Of a stretch of 5,437 nucleotides of DNA, positions 1 through 5,414 are shown piece by piece (the stretch's first letter is position 1; the number at the start of each line of letters is the position of its first letter). The DNA lies in assembly GCA_003497555.1 (NCBI GenBank), contig DNNS01000391.1, forward strand, positions 1 through 5,437, read 5' to 3'. The position numbers were made by a program, and so were the translations under genes. The notes below the pieces were generated by a model, which worked only from the letters and a program-made list of their open reading frames with translations, was not told the origin of the DNA and searched no databases. The stretch comes from Spirochaetia bacterium. Its GTDB lineage: Bacteria > Spirochaetota > UBA12135.

Positions 1-711
1 TACCGGTTCATAGATATAATTCAGGGGTTCCGGATCACCCGGGCCGTTTGATAAAAGCAGACCGTGAATATTGTCGTTACTGATTTCTTCAATGGCAAAA
101 CGCGGCGGATAGCAGATAACTTTTATGCCGTCTTGGGCCAGAAGGCGTAAAATATTGGTTTTTATTCCGCAGTCAATAACGCCGATTTTAAGAGAACCTT
201 CGGGGGCTTCGGCATAAACATAGCGCGATTTGCAGCCGGCATACTGAACCAGATCGGCTCCCTGCATCTGCGGAAGTTTTTTAATTTTTTCAATCAGATC
301 TCTGCGGGTTTTTTCCGGCCCGTAAACTGCGCGCATGGCCCCGCGGCTGCGGATATGCCTTGTCAGAAAACGGGTGTCAATTCCCGATATGCCGGTCATA
401 TTATGTTTGCGGAAAAAGGCATCAAGCGAATATTCGGCTGTAAAATTACTGGCTGCAGGGGCAATTTCTTTTACAATAAAACCCGCTGCCCTGGGACTGT
501 CCGATTCAAAATCATCAGGGTTTATTCCGTAAATACCGATTAAAGGGAAAGTCATGACAATCAGCTGGCCGTAATATGACGGGTCGGAGAGAATTTCCTG
601 ATAACCGGTCATGGAAGTATTAAAAACGATTTCTCCGCCGGAAAAACCGCAGCTTCCAAAGAGCGTGCCGGAAAGTTCAAGACCGTCTTCCAGCAGTAAT
701 ATTCCTTTCAT
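1..711 (-). CDS. carA: Carbamoyl-phosphate synthase small subunit (glutaminase), partial: N-terminal 237 codons
   Basis: CarA hydrolyses glutamine and passes ammonia to CarB, which makes carbamoyl phosphate for arginine and pyrimidine synthesis in the cytoplasm. The reading frame is open from the ATG at 711 to the left window edge. The N-terminal CarA domain is unmistakable: FNTSMTGYQEILSDPSYYGQ (residues 30-49), then a TFPLIGIYGIN stretch (54-64), and IDTRFLTRHIRSRGAM (111-126). The glutamine amidotransferase domain begins near residue 174 (LKIGVIDCGIKTNILR), with the oxyanion-loop motif LSNGPGDPEP at 220-229. The catalytic Cys and the His/Glu of the triad lie beyond the left edge; the family is usually about 350-380 residues, so roughly 60% is present. 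The start is fixed by GGAGG four bases upstream and by an ATGA overlap with the stop of the preceding DUF1638 gene, implying translational coupling. Whether carB follows cannot be seen. Confidence 0.96.
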   Translation of the reverse strand, partial: MKGILLLEDGLELSGTLFGSCGFSGGEIVFNTSMTGYQEILSDPSYYGQLIVMTFPLIGIYGINPDDFESDSPRAAGFIVKEIAPAASNFTAEYSLDAFFRKHNMTGISGIDTRFLTRHIRSRGAMRAVYGPEKTRRDLIEKIKKLPQMQGADLVQYAGCKSRYVYAEAPEGSLKIGVIDCGIKTNILRLLAQDGIKVICYPPRFAIEEISNDNIHGLLLSNGPGDPEPLNYIYEPV

Positions 712-1472
712 TTTGCCTCCAGGCACGAGCATAAAATGTTGTTGTTATATGAAGCTCTTACCGCTTCTCCGGGATTAATTACCATGATATCCCGGCTTTT
801 CCATTCCTGATTGAAAAAATTCCGAAATAAGGACGCATCGCCCTGATATTCGCAGAATTTCCAGCCGAGCCAGTTAGCGCATTTTCTGGTGAATTCACGG
901 TAACGATCTGCCTGTAAAAATCCCAAATCTATATAAGCTGCCGTACCATATTTTTTAAACCAGTTCTGTTCAGTTTCCATAAGATACAAAGCGTTGTCTT
1001 CTCCGTATTTTTCCCGGTAATCTGCCAAGAGATAATCATAACGCTGTTTACCGGGCATAAGCGTATGATCGATCCAGCCCGGTGTGTACCAGTAAATACC
1101 CGGATTTTTATCGTAAATTTCACGGTAACGGCCTGCGGAGCCGAGAAAAAAACTGATACAGTCATGCACGGCAAAAAGCACCAGCGGACGTTTCCCTGCT
1201 GTTAAACCGTCTACTGCATTACTGCAAAGACCGTAGCATAGCATAACCGCCTGATAACCGCCGGCATTATTTATTTCAGTCTGCAGGTATTTTTTTAATT
1301 CCGCCGGCTGATTGTGAAGATTCTGATCAATAAATTTAAGGTCGTAGACTTGAGAGGAAAGAGCTGCAAAATAAGAGACTTCACGCCATAGAACAGCGCA
1401 GCTTAAGACGAGACATTTATCCTGCCTGGAGATAATGGTTGTATTTTCTTCATGACTGCGCGTCATTTCCAA
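708..1472 (-). CDS. DUF1638 family protein, cysteine-rich, function unknown
   Basis: A soluble protein of 252-254 residues with no signal peptide or membrane segment. It matches the DUF1638 pattern as I know it: an early Cys-x-x-x-x-Trp-Arg-Glu block (LSCAVLWREV, 23-32), VMLCYGLCSNAVDGL (76-90), VHDCISFFLGS (102-112) and NPGIYWYTPGWID (123-135). Nine cysteines are present (20, 25, 79, 83, 105, 198, 207, 248, 250), several inside the conserved blocks beside His103, which would suit a metal or Fe-S site; this is inference. DUF1638 genes are known from methanogens and anaerobic bacteria, often near corrinoid methyltransferase genes; none are visible here. The start is ambiguous: TTG at 1472 has GGGTGA six bases upstream, whereas ATG at 1466 (two codons in) has the same site at 12 bases. 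The gene sits 24 bases after nfu and overlaps carA by four bases, so all three are probably co-transcribed. The biochemical role is unknown. Confidence 0.85.
   Translation of the reverse strand: MEMTRSHEENTTIISRQDKCLVLSCAVLWREVSYFAALSSQVYDLKFIDQNLHNQPAELKKYLQTEINNAGGYQAVMLCYGLCSNAVDGLTAGKRPLVLFAVHDCISFFLGSAGRYREIYDKNPGIYWYTPGWIDHTLMPGKQRYDYLLADYREKYGEDNALYLMETEQNWFKKYGTAAYIDLGFLQADRYREFTRKCANWLGWKFCEYQGDASLFRNFFNQEWKSRDIMVINPGEAVRASYNNNILCSCLEAK
716..720 (-). promoter_or_regulatory. Shine-Dalgarno site of carA inside the end of the DUF1638 gene
   Basis: GGAGG on the minus strand ends four bases before the carA ATG (711). It lies within the last codons of the upstream gene, encoding its Cys-Leu-Glu-Ala-Lys end. 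With the ATGA stop/start overlap at 708-711, it supports reinitiation of ribosomes from one gene to the next. Confidence 0.8.
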
Positions 1473-1496
1473 AAAAAGTCACCCGGCAGGGAAAAA

Positions 1497-1724
1497 TTAT
1501 TCATTTACTACTTCTTTGAGTTCCGGAAATTTTTCCTTAAGAATTTTTTCAACCCCGAATTTGAGGGTCATTACTGCACCCTGGCAGTGCGCACATGCAC
1601 CCTGCAGTCTTACATAAACAGTATTGTCTTCAACCCGAAGAAGCTCGATATTGCCGCCGTCGCGCATGAGCATGGGCCTTATTTCATCAGTGAGTACTTT
1701 TTGCACAGCTTCTTGTGTTATCAT
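1497..1724 (-). CDS. nfu: Stand-alone Nfu (NifU C-terminal domain) iron-sulfur carrier protein
   Basis: A 75-residue protein that is entirely one NifU C-terminal-like domain. Known members bind a transient [4Fe-4S] cluster between two subunits and deliver it to client apoproteins in the cytoplasm. Hallmarks are the IRPMLMRDGGNIELL stretch (15-29) and the CxxC of GACAHCQGAVMTLKFGVE (42-59), with ligand cysteines Cys44 and Cys47. The acidic C-terminal helix ends ELKEVVNE. Nothing is fused to it, unlike full-length NifU or the A-type/Nfu fusion NfuA of Escherichia coli; short single-domain forms are common in anaerobes. The ATG at 1724 follows GAGGTT with six bases between GAGG and the start. 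It is the first gene of the leftward operon, close behind a strong-looking promoter. The following DUF1638 protein is cysteine-rich and could be a client, which is inference. Confidence 0.93.
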   Translation of the reverse strand: MITQEAVQKVLTDEIRPMLMRDGGNIELLRVEDNTVYVRLQGACAHCQGAVMTLKFGVEKILKEKFPELKEVVNE

Positions 1725-1747
1725 AATTAACCTCGTAACTGCGGGGT

Positions 1748-1776
1748 ATTATACAAAAAAAAAGAAGTAAAAGCAA
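1748..1776 (-). promoter_or_regulatory. Sigma-70-like promoter for the nfu-DUF1638-carA operon
   Basis: Reading the minus strand, a perfect -10 TATAAT (1753 to 1748) lies 17 bases after TTGCTT (1776 to 1771), which keeps the TTG of the -35 consensus. Transcription would start near 1741, leaving a leader of about 17 bases with GAGG before the nfu ATG. The spacer carries nine consecutive T (1755-1763 on the plus strand reads A). No operator or riboswitch fits in so short a leader. Confidence 0.6.
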
Positions 1777-1853
1777 ATTTTTCGCGACACGATTTTATCA
1801 AAATAAAACATAGTTCCGTAAATTGATTAATTGAAGAAGAGAAACCACAGAGG

Positions 1854-1882
1854 TTGACTTGCCGGTGTGATTGTGTTAATAT
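1854..1882 (+). promoter_or_regulatory. Sigma-70-like promoter with extended -10 for the lipoprotein-MBOAT-SGNH genes
   Basis: TTGACT (1854-1859) matches five of six -35 bases. It is followed after 17 bases by TAATAT (1877-1882), which matches four of six -10 bases and is preceded by TG at 1874-1875, an extended -10. The start point would fall near 1889, about 33 bases before the ATG at 1922. This promoter is divergent from the nfu promoter, with about 78 bases between the two -35 elements. Confidence 0.5.
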
Positions 1883-1912
1883 TACTTTGTAAATTATTTC
1901 ATGAAAGCAAAC

Positions 1913-1916
1913 GGAG
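1913..1916 (+). promoter_or_regulatory. Shine-Dalgarno site that selects the lipoprotein start at 1922
   Basis: GGAG lies five bases before the ATG at 1922. The in-frame ATG at 1901, seven codons earlier, has no purine-rich site ahead of it and would put charged and polar residues before the signal peptide. The downstream start is therefore preferred. Confidence 0.7.
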
Positions 1917-1921
1917 TATTT

Positions 1922-2641
1922 ATGAAAACTATACTTTTTTCTGCAATTGTATTCTTTATCGGTTGTACCATGGGTCCGGCTGTCAATGACTCTGCTGTTA
2001 TTAACACCAGACAGGATATAACAGGTAAAAAAATAAAAATACGTTTTACCAGGGGGCCTTTTTTCATGCATACCCAAAAATTCGGTTTTTTTTCCATAAA
2101 AATCACACCGCAGATAGCAGTTTGGGCAGAAGATATTAATGGCAATTTTATTGAAACGCTTTATGTTACTGCCGGATTTGGAAAACAAAACTGGAAATTC
2201 GGCAAATTTAAACCGGATGAAACCGGCCGCGATATGTGCGCACCTTACTGGCTGAATCTCCTGCGGAAAAACGGATTACCTGTTCCGACCAAAAACACCC
2301 CCCTGCCGGATACTGTTACTGCGGCTACACCGGCTGGTTCGTTTTCCCTGCTGTCGATGATACAGCCTGCTGAGTTAAAAAAAATAATAATATGTGCTGA
2401 AATCAACAAATCTTTTGATCACAATACCAAATATCATAAAGACCGCCAGGAATCTGCATTTAACGGCCAGCCGCCGGTTGTATACAGGGCAGCCGTTGAC
2501 TTGACCGGACCCGGTGAATATAATTTACAATTAGCAGGCAGATCAGGGGAAACAGGAAGTGACAGCGGTCTTTACAGTGATCTTGAAACTCTGACCACAG
2601 CAAAAAATATTTTTTCGGAAATAACCGTAATAATAGAATAA
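1922..2641 (+). CDS. Putative lipoprotein resembling the DUF2271 family
   Basis: From the ATG at 1922 the product has 239 residues. It begins with a short lipoprotein signal peptide: Lys2, a hydrophobic stretch (4-13), then Phe-Ile-Gly-Cys with Cys15 as the likely lipidated residue. Phe at -3 is not canonical, but relaxed lipoboxes are tolerated in some phyla. The mature part is predicted to be extracytoplasmic and beta-rich. It contains ITPQIAVWAEDINGNFIETL (61-80), DTVTAATPAGSF (130-141), SFDHNTKYHKD (164-174) and FNGQPPVVYRAAVDL (180-194). The order of 'AVW-ED-G---TL' and 'D-VT-ATP-G' blocks resembles DUF2271 (predicted periplasmic proteins) as I remember it; a profile search was not possible. 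No catalytic motif is evident. The gene is 31 bases ahead of the MBOAT gene on the same strand, so it may be co-transcribed and serve the same envelope pathway, but this is context only. A run of eight T (2086-2093) lies inside it. Confidence 0.7.
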   Translation: MKTILFSAIVFFIGCTMGPAVNDSAVINTRQDITGKKIKIRFTRGPFFMHTQKFGFFSIKITPQIAVWAEDINGNFIETLYVTAGFGKQNWKFGKFKPDETGRDMCAPYWLNLLRKNGLPVPTKNTPLPDTVTAATPAGSFSLLSMIQPAELKKIIICAEINKSFDHNTKYHKDRQESAFNGQPPVVYRAAVDLTGPGEYNLQLAGRSGETGSDSGLYSDLETLTTAKNIFSEITVIIE

Positions 2642-2672
2642 CAAATATTATTTCTATAACGATACAATTACT

Positions 2673-4100
2673 GTGCTTTTTCACACTCCTGAATTTTTAA
2701 TTTTATTTATAATAACTTTTATTATTTATTATCTGCCCGGCGCCCAAAACTTTCAGTTGCTGTTATTAATTATTTCCAGTTTTGTTTTTTACGCCTGGCA
2801 CATACCCCTTCTGGTAATTCTGCTGATCGGCTCCATCCTGTTAAACGCCCTGGTCAGTTTCAGAATAGCGCACAGCCGGGCCCAAAAAGCATGGGCAGCT
2901 GCAGGCATTACCGCCAATCTGCTCATCCTCGCTTTTTTTAAATACAGCAGTCTGTTGGCGCGGACATTTCTCCCGGCAGATCATATTGCCGGATTTCTGC
3001 TTTCCATACCATTACCGGTAGGAATTTCTTTTTACACTTTTCAGGGTATAAGCCTGTTGGCTGATGTTCTTCGCAGCCGCTATGAAAAACGGCCGGATTA
3101 CCAGGTACAGATTGCGCTTGATTTTACGGGGCATCTCAGGCAGACTGCGCTTTTTATCGCTTTTTTCCCGCAGTTAGTAGCTGGCCCGATTGTCAAAGCC
3201 TATGATTTTCTGCCGCAAATAAAAGGTAAATTTTTAAAAGATATTGACTGGAACTTTGCGGTTAAAGCGCTTGTTACCGGATATTTTCTTAAAACCGTAA
3301 TTGCCGATAACCTTAAAGATTATACTGTATGGATTTCCTGGCCATTTTTTAATTCTCTTTCCACCCTTACGCTCCTTTCTGCTTTGTTTGGATATTCCAT
3401 GCAGATTTTTGCCGATTTTGCCGGTTACTCGCTGATTGCAATCGGCCTGGCTGCGCTCTTCGGGTACACTCTGCGCATCAATTTTAATTTTCCCTATTTG
3501 GCTAAATCGTGCAGCGAATTCTGGAGCCGCTGGCATATTTCACTATCTTCCTGGCTGAAGGAATATTTATATATTTCCCTGGGGGGAAACCGCAAGGGAA
3601 GTCTGCGCACGTATTTTAATTTATTTATAGTAATGTTTTTAGGCGGTCTCTGGCATGGCGCTGCCTGGAGTTATGCCATTTGGGGAACCTGGCACGGCCT
3701 GGCTTTAGCCATAGAAAGATTTATCGGCAAGCTTATGAGCGCTAAAGTCAAAAATTTTCTGGAAAAGCCTGCTGTGTTGTTTTTGCGTATTTTACTGGTA
3801 TTTTTCTTTGTAACCATATCCTGGCTTTTATTCAAACTGCCTGAATTCAAACATGTACTGTTTTTTATATCAGCTTTTTTTTCCAATATCAATACTGCCC
3901 ATAAAACCTCGCTGGTTTTTGCGGTATTACTGTATTCTTTACCGGTAATTTTTTATTATATTCTGCATGCCCTGCAGTCTGAGTATAATCAGTTTAAGGC
4001 TGTATTTTCATATGCCGCGCCGTTTGTTTACGGTGTGATGCTTTTTTTAATAATAATCAACAGCGGAGAACCCGGTGCCTTCATTTACTTCCAATTCTAA
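2673..4100 (+). CDS. MBOAT family membrane O-acyltransferase (AlgI/PatA/DltB type)
   Basis: A 475-residue polytopic membrane protein of the MBOAT family, the usual length for AlgI-like enzymes. Such proteins take an acyl group from a cytoplasmic donor and pass it across the membrane towards an extracytoplasmic polymer. Motifs in order: PLPVGISFYTFQGISLL (113-129), FFPQLVAGPI (164-173), YSMQIFADFAGYS (241-253), INFNFPYLAKSCSEFWSRWH (269-288) followed by ISLSSWLKEYLYISLGGNRKG, and GGLWHGAAWSYAIWGTWHG (324-342). The family's catalytic His is His328; His288 is also conserved. Hydrophobic segments cover most of the chain. GTG is chosen as start because the product then begins MLFHTPEF, the normal AlgI-type N-terminus. 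No convincing Shine-Dalgarno site precedes it. It overlaps the next gene by 26 bases. AlgI, PatA and DltB homologues cannot be separated by eye; no alginate or dlt genes are nearby, so the acceptor is unknown. Confidence 0.95.
   Translation: MLFHTPEFLILFIITFIIYYLPGAQNFQLLLLIISSFVFYAWHIPLLVILLIGSILLNALVSFRIAHSRAQKAWAAAGITANLLILAFFKYSSLLARTFLPADHIAGFLLSIPLPVGISFYTFQGISLLADVLRSRYEKRPDYQVQIALDFTGHLRQTALFIAFFPQLVAGPIVKAYDFLPQIKGKFLKDIDWNFAVKALVTGYFLKTVIADNLKDYTVWISWPFFNSLSTLTLLSALFGYSMQIFADFAGYSLIAIGLAALFGYTLRINFNFPYLAKSCSEFWSRWHISLSSWLKEYLYISLGGNRKGSLRTYFNLFIVMFLGGLWHGAAWSYAIWGTWHGLALAIERFIGKLMSAKVKNFLEKPAVLFLRILLVFFFVTISWLLFKLPEFKHVLFFISAFFSNINTAHKTSLVFAVLLYSLPVIFYYILHALQSEYNQFKAVFSYAAPFVYGVMLFLIIINSGEPGAFIYFQF
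4065..4068 (+). promoter_or_regulatory. Shine-Dalgarno site for the GTG start of the SGNH-like gene
   Basis: GGAG lies six bases before the GTG at 4075, inside the last codons of the MBOAT gene. It supports this start and the 26-base overlap of the two genes, and so coupled translation of the pair. Confidence 0.7.
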
Positions 4101-4974
4101 ATCCGGCTTTTTGCTAATCACCGTAACAGCCGCTCTGTTCTGTTTTTTGGTTTATTCCCTGCTGGTTAATGCCAAAGTGATAAAACCGGCACACGGACAG
4201 TCTGACCGGCAGAAAAACATTATAAAGGCGGAACGCTATCTATATTCCCCAAAATACTTTCCGGCAGTAATAGTAGGCTCGTCGCTTTCCGCACGCATGG
4301 AAGATGAGTTTTTCCCGGGCTGGTTATATAATCTTTCCTTTCACGGGGGCAGCCCTTATACCGGTATGGAATTTATAAAAAAAAAACCGAAACTCCCGCG
4401 GCTGCTGCTGGTAGAAATTAATATAATCGAAGGCGAAGTTGACCGCTCGCTGCTTAATATTTTTTCCCCCCCTTTGCTGCCGGCCTGGCGCCAATTTTTA
4501 CCGGTGCTGCGCGATCAATACAAACCCTCAGGCGTTCTGACCGATGCGGTAATCGGCTTGCGGGCCAAAACCGTTAAGGAAAAAAGAGCCCAGGGGCGTG
4601 ATGAAAAAATATTTTCGGAAAATCTTAATCTGTTTTACCGGCTTAACATGCAGGAGCCGGAATATGAAAAAATAGCAAACCGTATCAGCCAGCTGGAAGA
4701 ATATTGCGGTCATTTTTCCGCACAGGGTGTTAAAATTATTTTTTTTGAAATGCCGGTAGATATAAAAATCAGGCAGGCGCGGCGTCCGGCCTGGGTCCGA
4801 GAAAAGATTATTGAAAAATTCGGAGCTGAAAATCTTCTGCAGCCTTCGTCGGATCGCAGTTATATCACTACCGACAGCCTGCATCTTGTTTATAAAAGCG
4901 CAGAGGAATTTGCAGCCGTAATCAGCGCTTATGCCGGGGCGCAAGGAATCCCGCCCGGCGCAGGGGATAAATAA
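4075..4974 (+). CDS. Membrane-anchored SGNH-hydrolase-like protein, partner of the MBOAT acyltransferase
   Basis: A 299-residue protein with one N-terminal membrane segment (about 11-31) and an extracytoplasmic domain. The SGNH pattern is visible: AVIVGSSLSARM (64-75) as block I, with Ser70 the likely nucleophile and Ser69 in place of the Asp of GDSL; NLSFHGGS (86-93) as block II; LLVEIN (111-116) with Asn116 as a candidate block III Asn; and TTDSLHL (265-271) with Asp267 and His270 as the D-x-x-H of block V. In PatB, AlgJ/AlgX and DltD such proteins accept the acyl group from, or work with, a neighbouring MBOAT protein and place it on the polymer. The overlap with the MBOAT gene argues for the same partnership here. 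GTG is the start, backed by GGAG six bases ahead. Ten consecutive A (4377-4386) lie in the Lys-rich loop after residue 100. The 3' end overlaps the opposing signal peptidase gene by 53 bases. A DUF1574-like assignment is possible; a hydrolase acting as an esterase cannot be excluded. Confidence 0.85.
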   Translation: MPSFTSNSKSGFLLITVTAALFCFLVYSLLVNAKVIKPAHGQSDRQKNIIKAERYLYSPKYFPAVIVGSSLSARMEDEFFPGWLYNLSFHGGSPYTGMEFIKKKPKLPRLLLVEINIIEGEVDRSLLNIFSPPLLPAWRQFLPVLRDQYKPSGVLTDAVIGLRAKTVKEKRAQGRDEKIFSENLNLFYRLNMQEPEYEKIANRISQLEEYCGHFSAQGVKIIFFEMPVDIKIRQARRPAWVREKIIEKFGAENLLQPSSDRSYITTDSLHLVYKSAEEFAAVISAYAGAQGIPPGAGDK

Positions 4975-5353
4975 TTAACAGCGCCTTGCCTACAATCTGC
5001 CCGCTGCTTACAGTGCCGAATACCCGCGAGTCAAGACTGTTAGTATAATTATCGCCTAACAGAAAAATTCCCGATTCATCAATACGCACAGCCCGTTTGA
5101 TTATCAGATTTCCTCTCCCCGCAAGACGGCAGGTTAAAGCCTGCCCGGGATTAAGCCTGCATACCGCCAAATCGCCGGTATGCAGTCGGAAAAACGGATT
5201 TTTTTTCAGAATAATGATCTGGTCGCCCTGCTGCAGCAGCGGAAACATGGAATTTGATTCTACCGCCAGACCTTTAAAAAAGAAAAATCTCAGACCGGCA
5301 GAAAGCAGTGCCGCAGCGGTTATTAAAAATAAAATATCATTTTTTTTTAACAT
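4922..5353 (-). CDS. Short S26 family signal peptidase (type I, LepB-like)
   Basis: A 143-residue membrane serine protease with all S26 motifs. One N-terminal membrane segment (about 7-26) precedes ESNSMFPLLQQGD (32-44), whose Ser35 before Met36 is the nucleophile. IIKRAV (84-89) supplies the general base Lys86. GIFLLGDNYTNSLDSRVFG (95-113) is the conserved GDN...S-DSR-G block. Known members cut signal peptides from exported preproteins on the outer face of the cytoplasmic membrane. It is shorter than Bacillus SipS and far shorter than Escherichia coli LepB, lacking the second membrane segment and large insertions; the catalytic core is nevertheless complete. Nickel superoxide dismutase maturation proteases are similar in size, but no sodN gene is in view. 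Upstream of the ATG only a weak AGAG site is present. Nine A follow the start region (5340-5348 on the plus strand reads T). The gene is convergent with, and overlaps, the SGNH gene. Confidence 0.9.
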   Translation of the reverse strand: MLKKNDILFLITAAALLSAGLRFFFFKGLAVESNSMFPLLQQGDQIIILKKNPFFRLHTGDLAVCRLNPGQALTCRLAGRGNLIIKRAVRIDESGIFLLGDNYTNSLDSRVFGTVSSGQIVGKALLIIYPLRRAGFLAPRHKR

Positions 5354-5370
5354 CGGCGCTCTTTATTAAT

Positions 5371-5384
5371 CCGGGTTTGCCCGG
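5371..5384. repeat. Short GC-rich inverted repeat upstream of the signal peptidase gene
   Basis: CCGGG and CCCGG flank a four-base loop, TTTG on the plus strand. TTAAT and ATTAA outside the arms could lengthen the stem with a two-base bulge. It sits 18 bases ahead of the signal peptidase ATG and lacks a T tract on either strand. It could be an operator or a leader hairpin; no regulator is suggested by the sequence. Confidence 0.35.
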
Positions 5385-5391
5385 TAATTAA

Positions 5392-5414
5392 GAAAAACGG
5401 CTCCGCGAGCAGCC
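5392..5414 (-). terminator. Possible rho-independent terminator of a minus-strand gene beyond the right edge
   Basis: Reading the minus strand, GGCT (5414-5411) pairs with AGCC (5402-5399); an alternative GCTC/GAGC pairing is possible inside. The hairpin is followed at once by GTTTTTC. The stem is short, so the call is tentative. It would end transcription arriving from an unseen upstream gene and would leave the signal peptidase gene needing its own promoter between here and 5353. I see no clear -35/-10 pair there. If transcription reads through, it could act as an attenuator. Confidence 0.35.

Noticed and set aside
335..543. Open plus-strand frames opposite carA
   Set aside because: They are antisense to highly conserved CarA codons, have no Shine-Dalgarno site, and their products resemble nothing known.
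1452..1730. Plus-strand open frame opposite nfu
   Set aside because: The minus strand codes a clear Nfu domain with CxxC; the opposite frame is its shadow.
1821..1834. FNR/CRP-like site near TTGATTAATTGAA
   Set aside because: The half-sites are not a proper TTGAT-N4-ATCAA palindrome; the similarity is due to AT-rich direct repeats.
1727..2188. Minus-strand open frame across the divergent region
   Set aside because: It overlaps both predicted promoters and the lipoprotein signal peptide; its product looks like translated non-coding sequence.
4528..4944. Long minus-strand open frame inside the SGNH gene
   Set aside because: The plus-strand frame carries SGNH motifs and a supported start; the minus frame has no recognisable domain.
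4941..4989. Inverted repeat GCAAGG/CCTTGC as a bidirectional terminator between the convergent genes
   Set aside because: Only six bases pair, over a 37-base loop, and no T tract follows on either strand.
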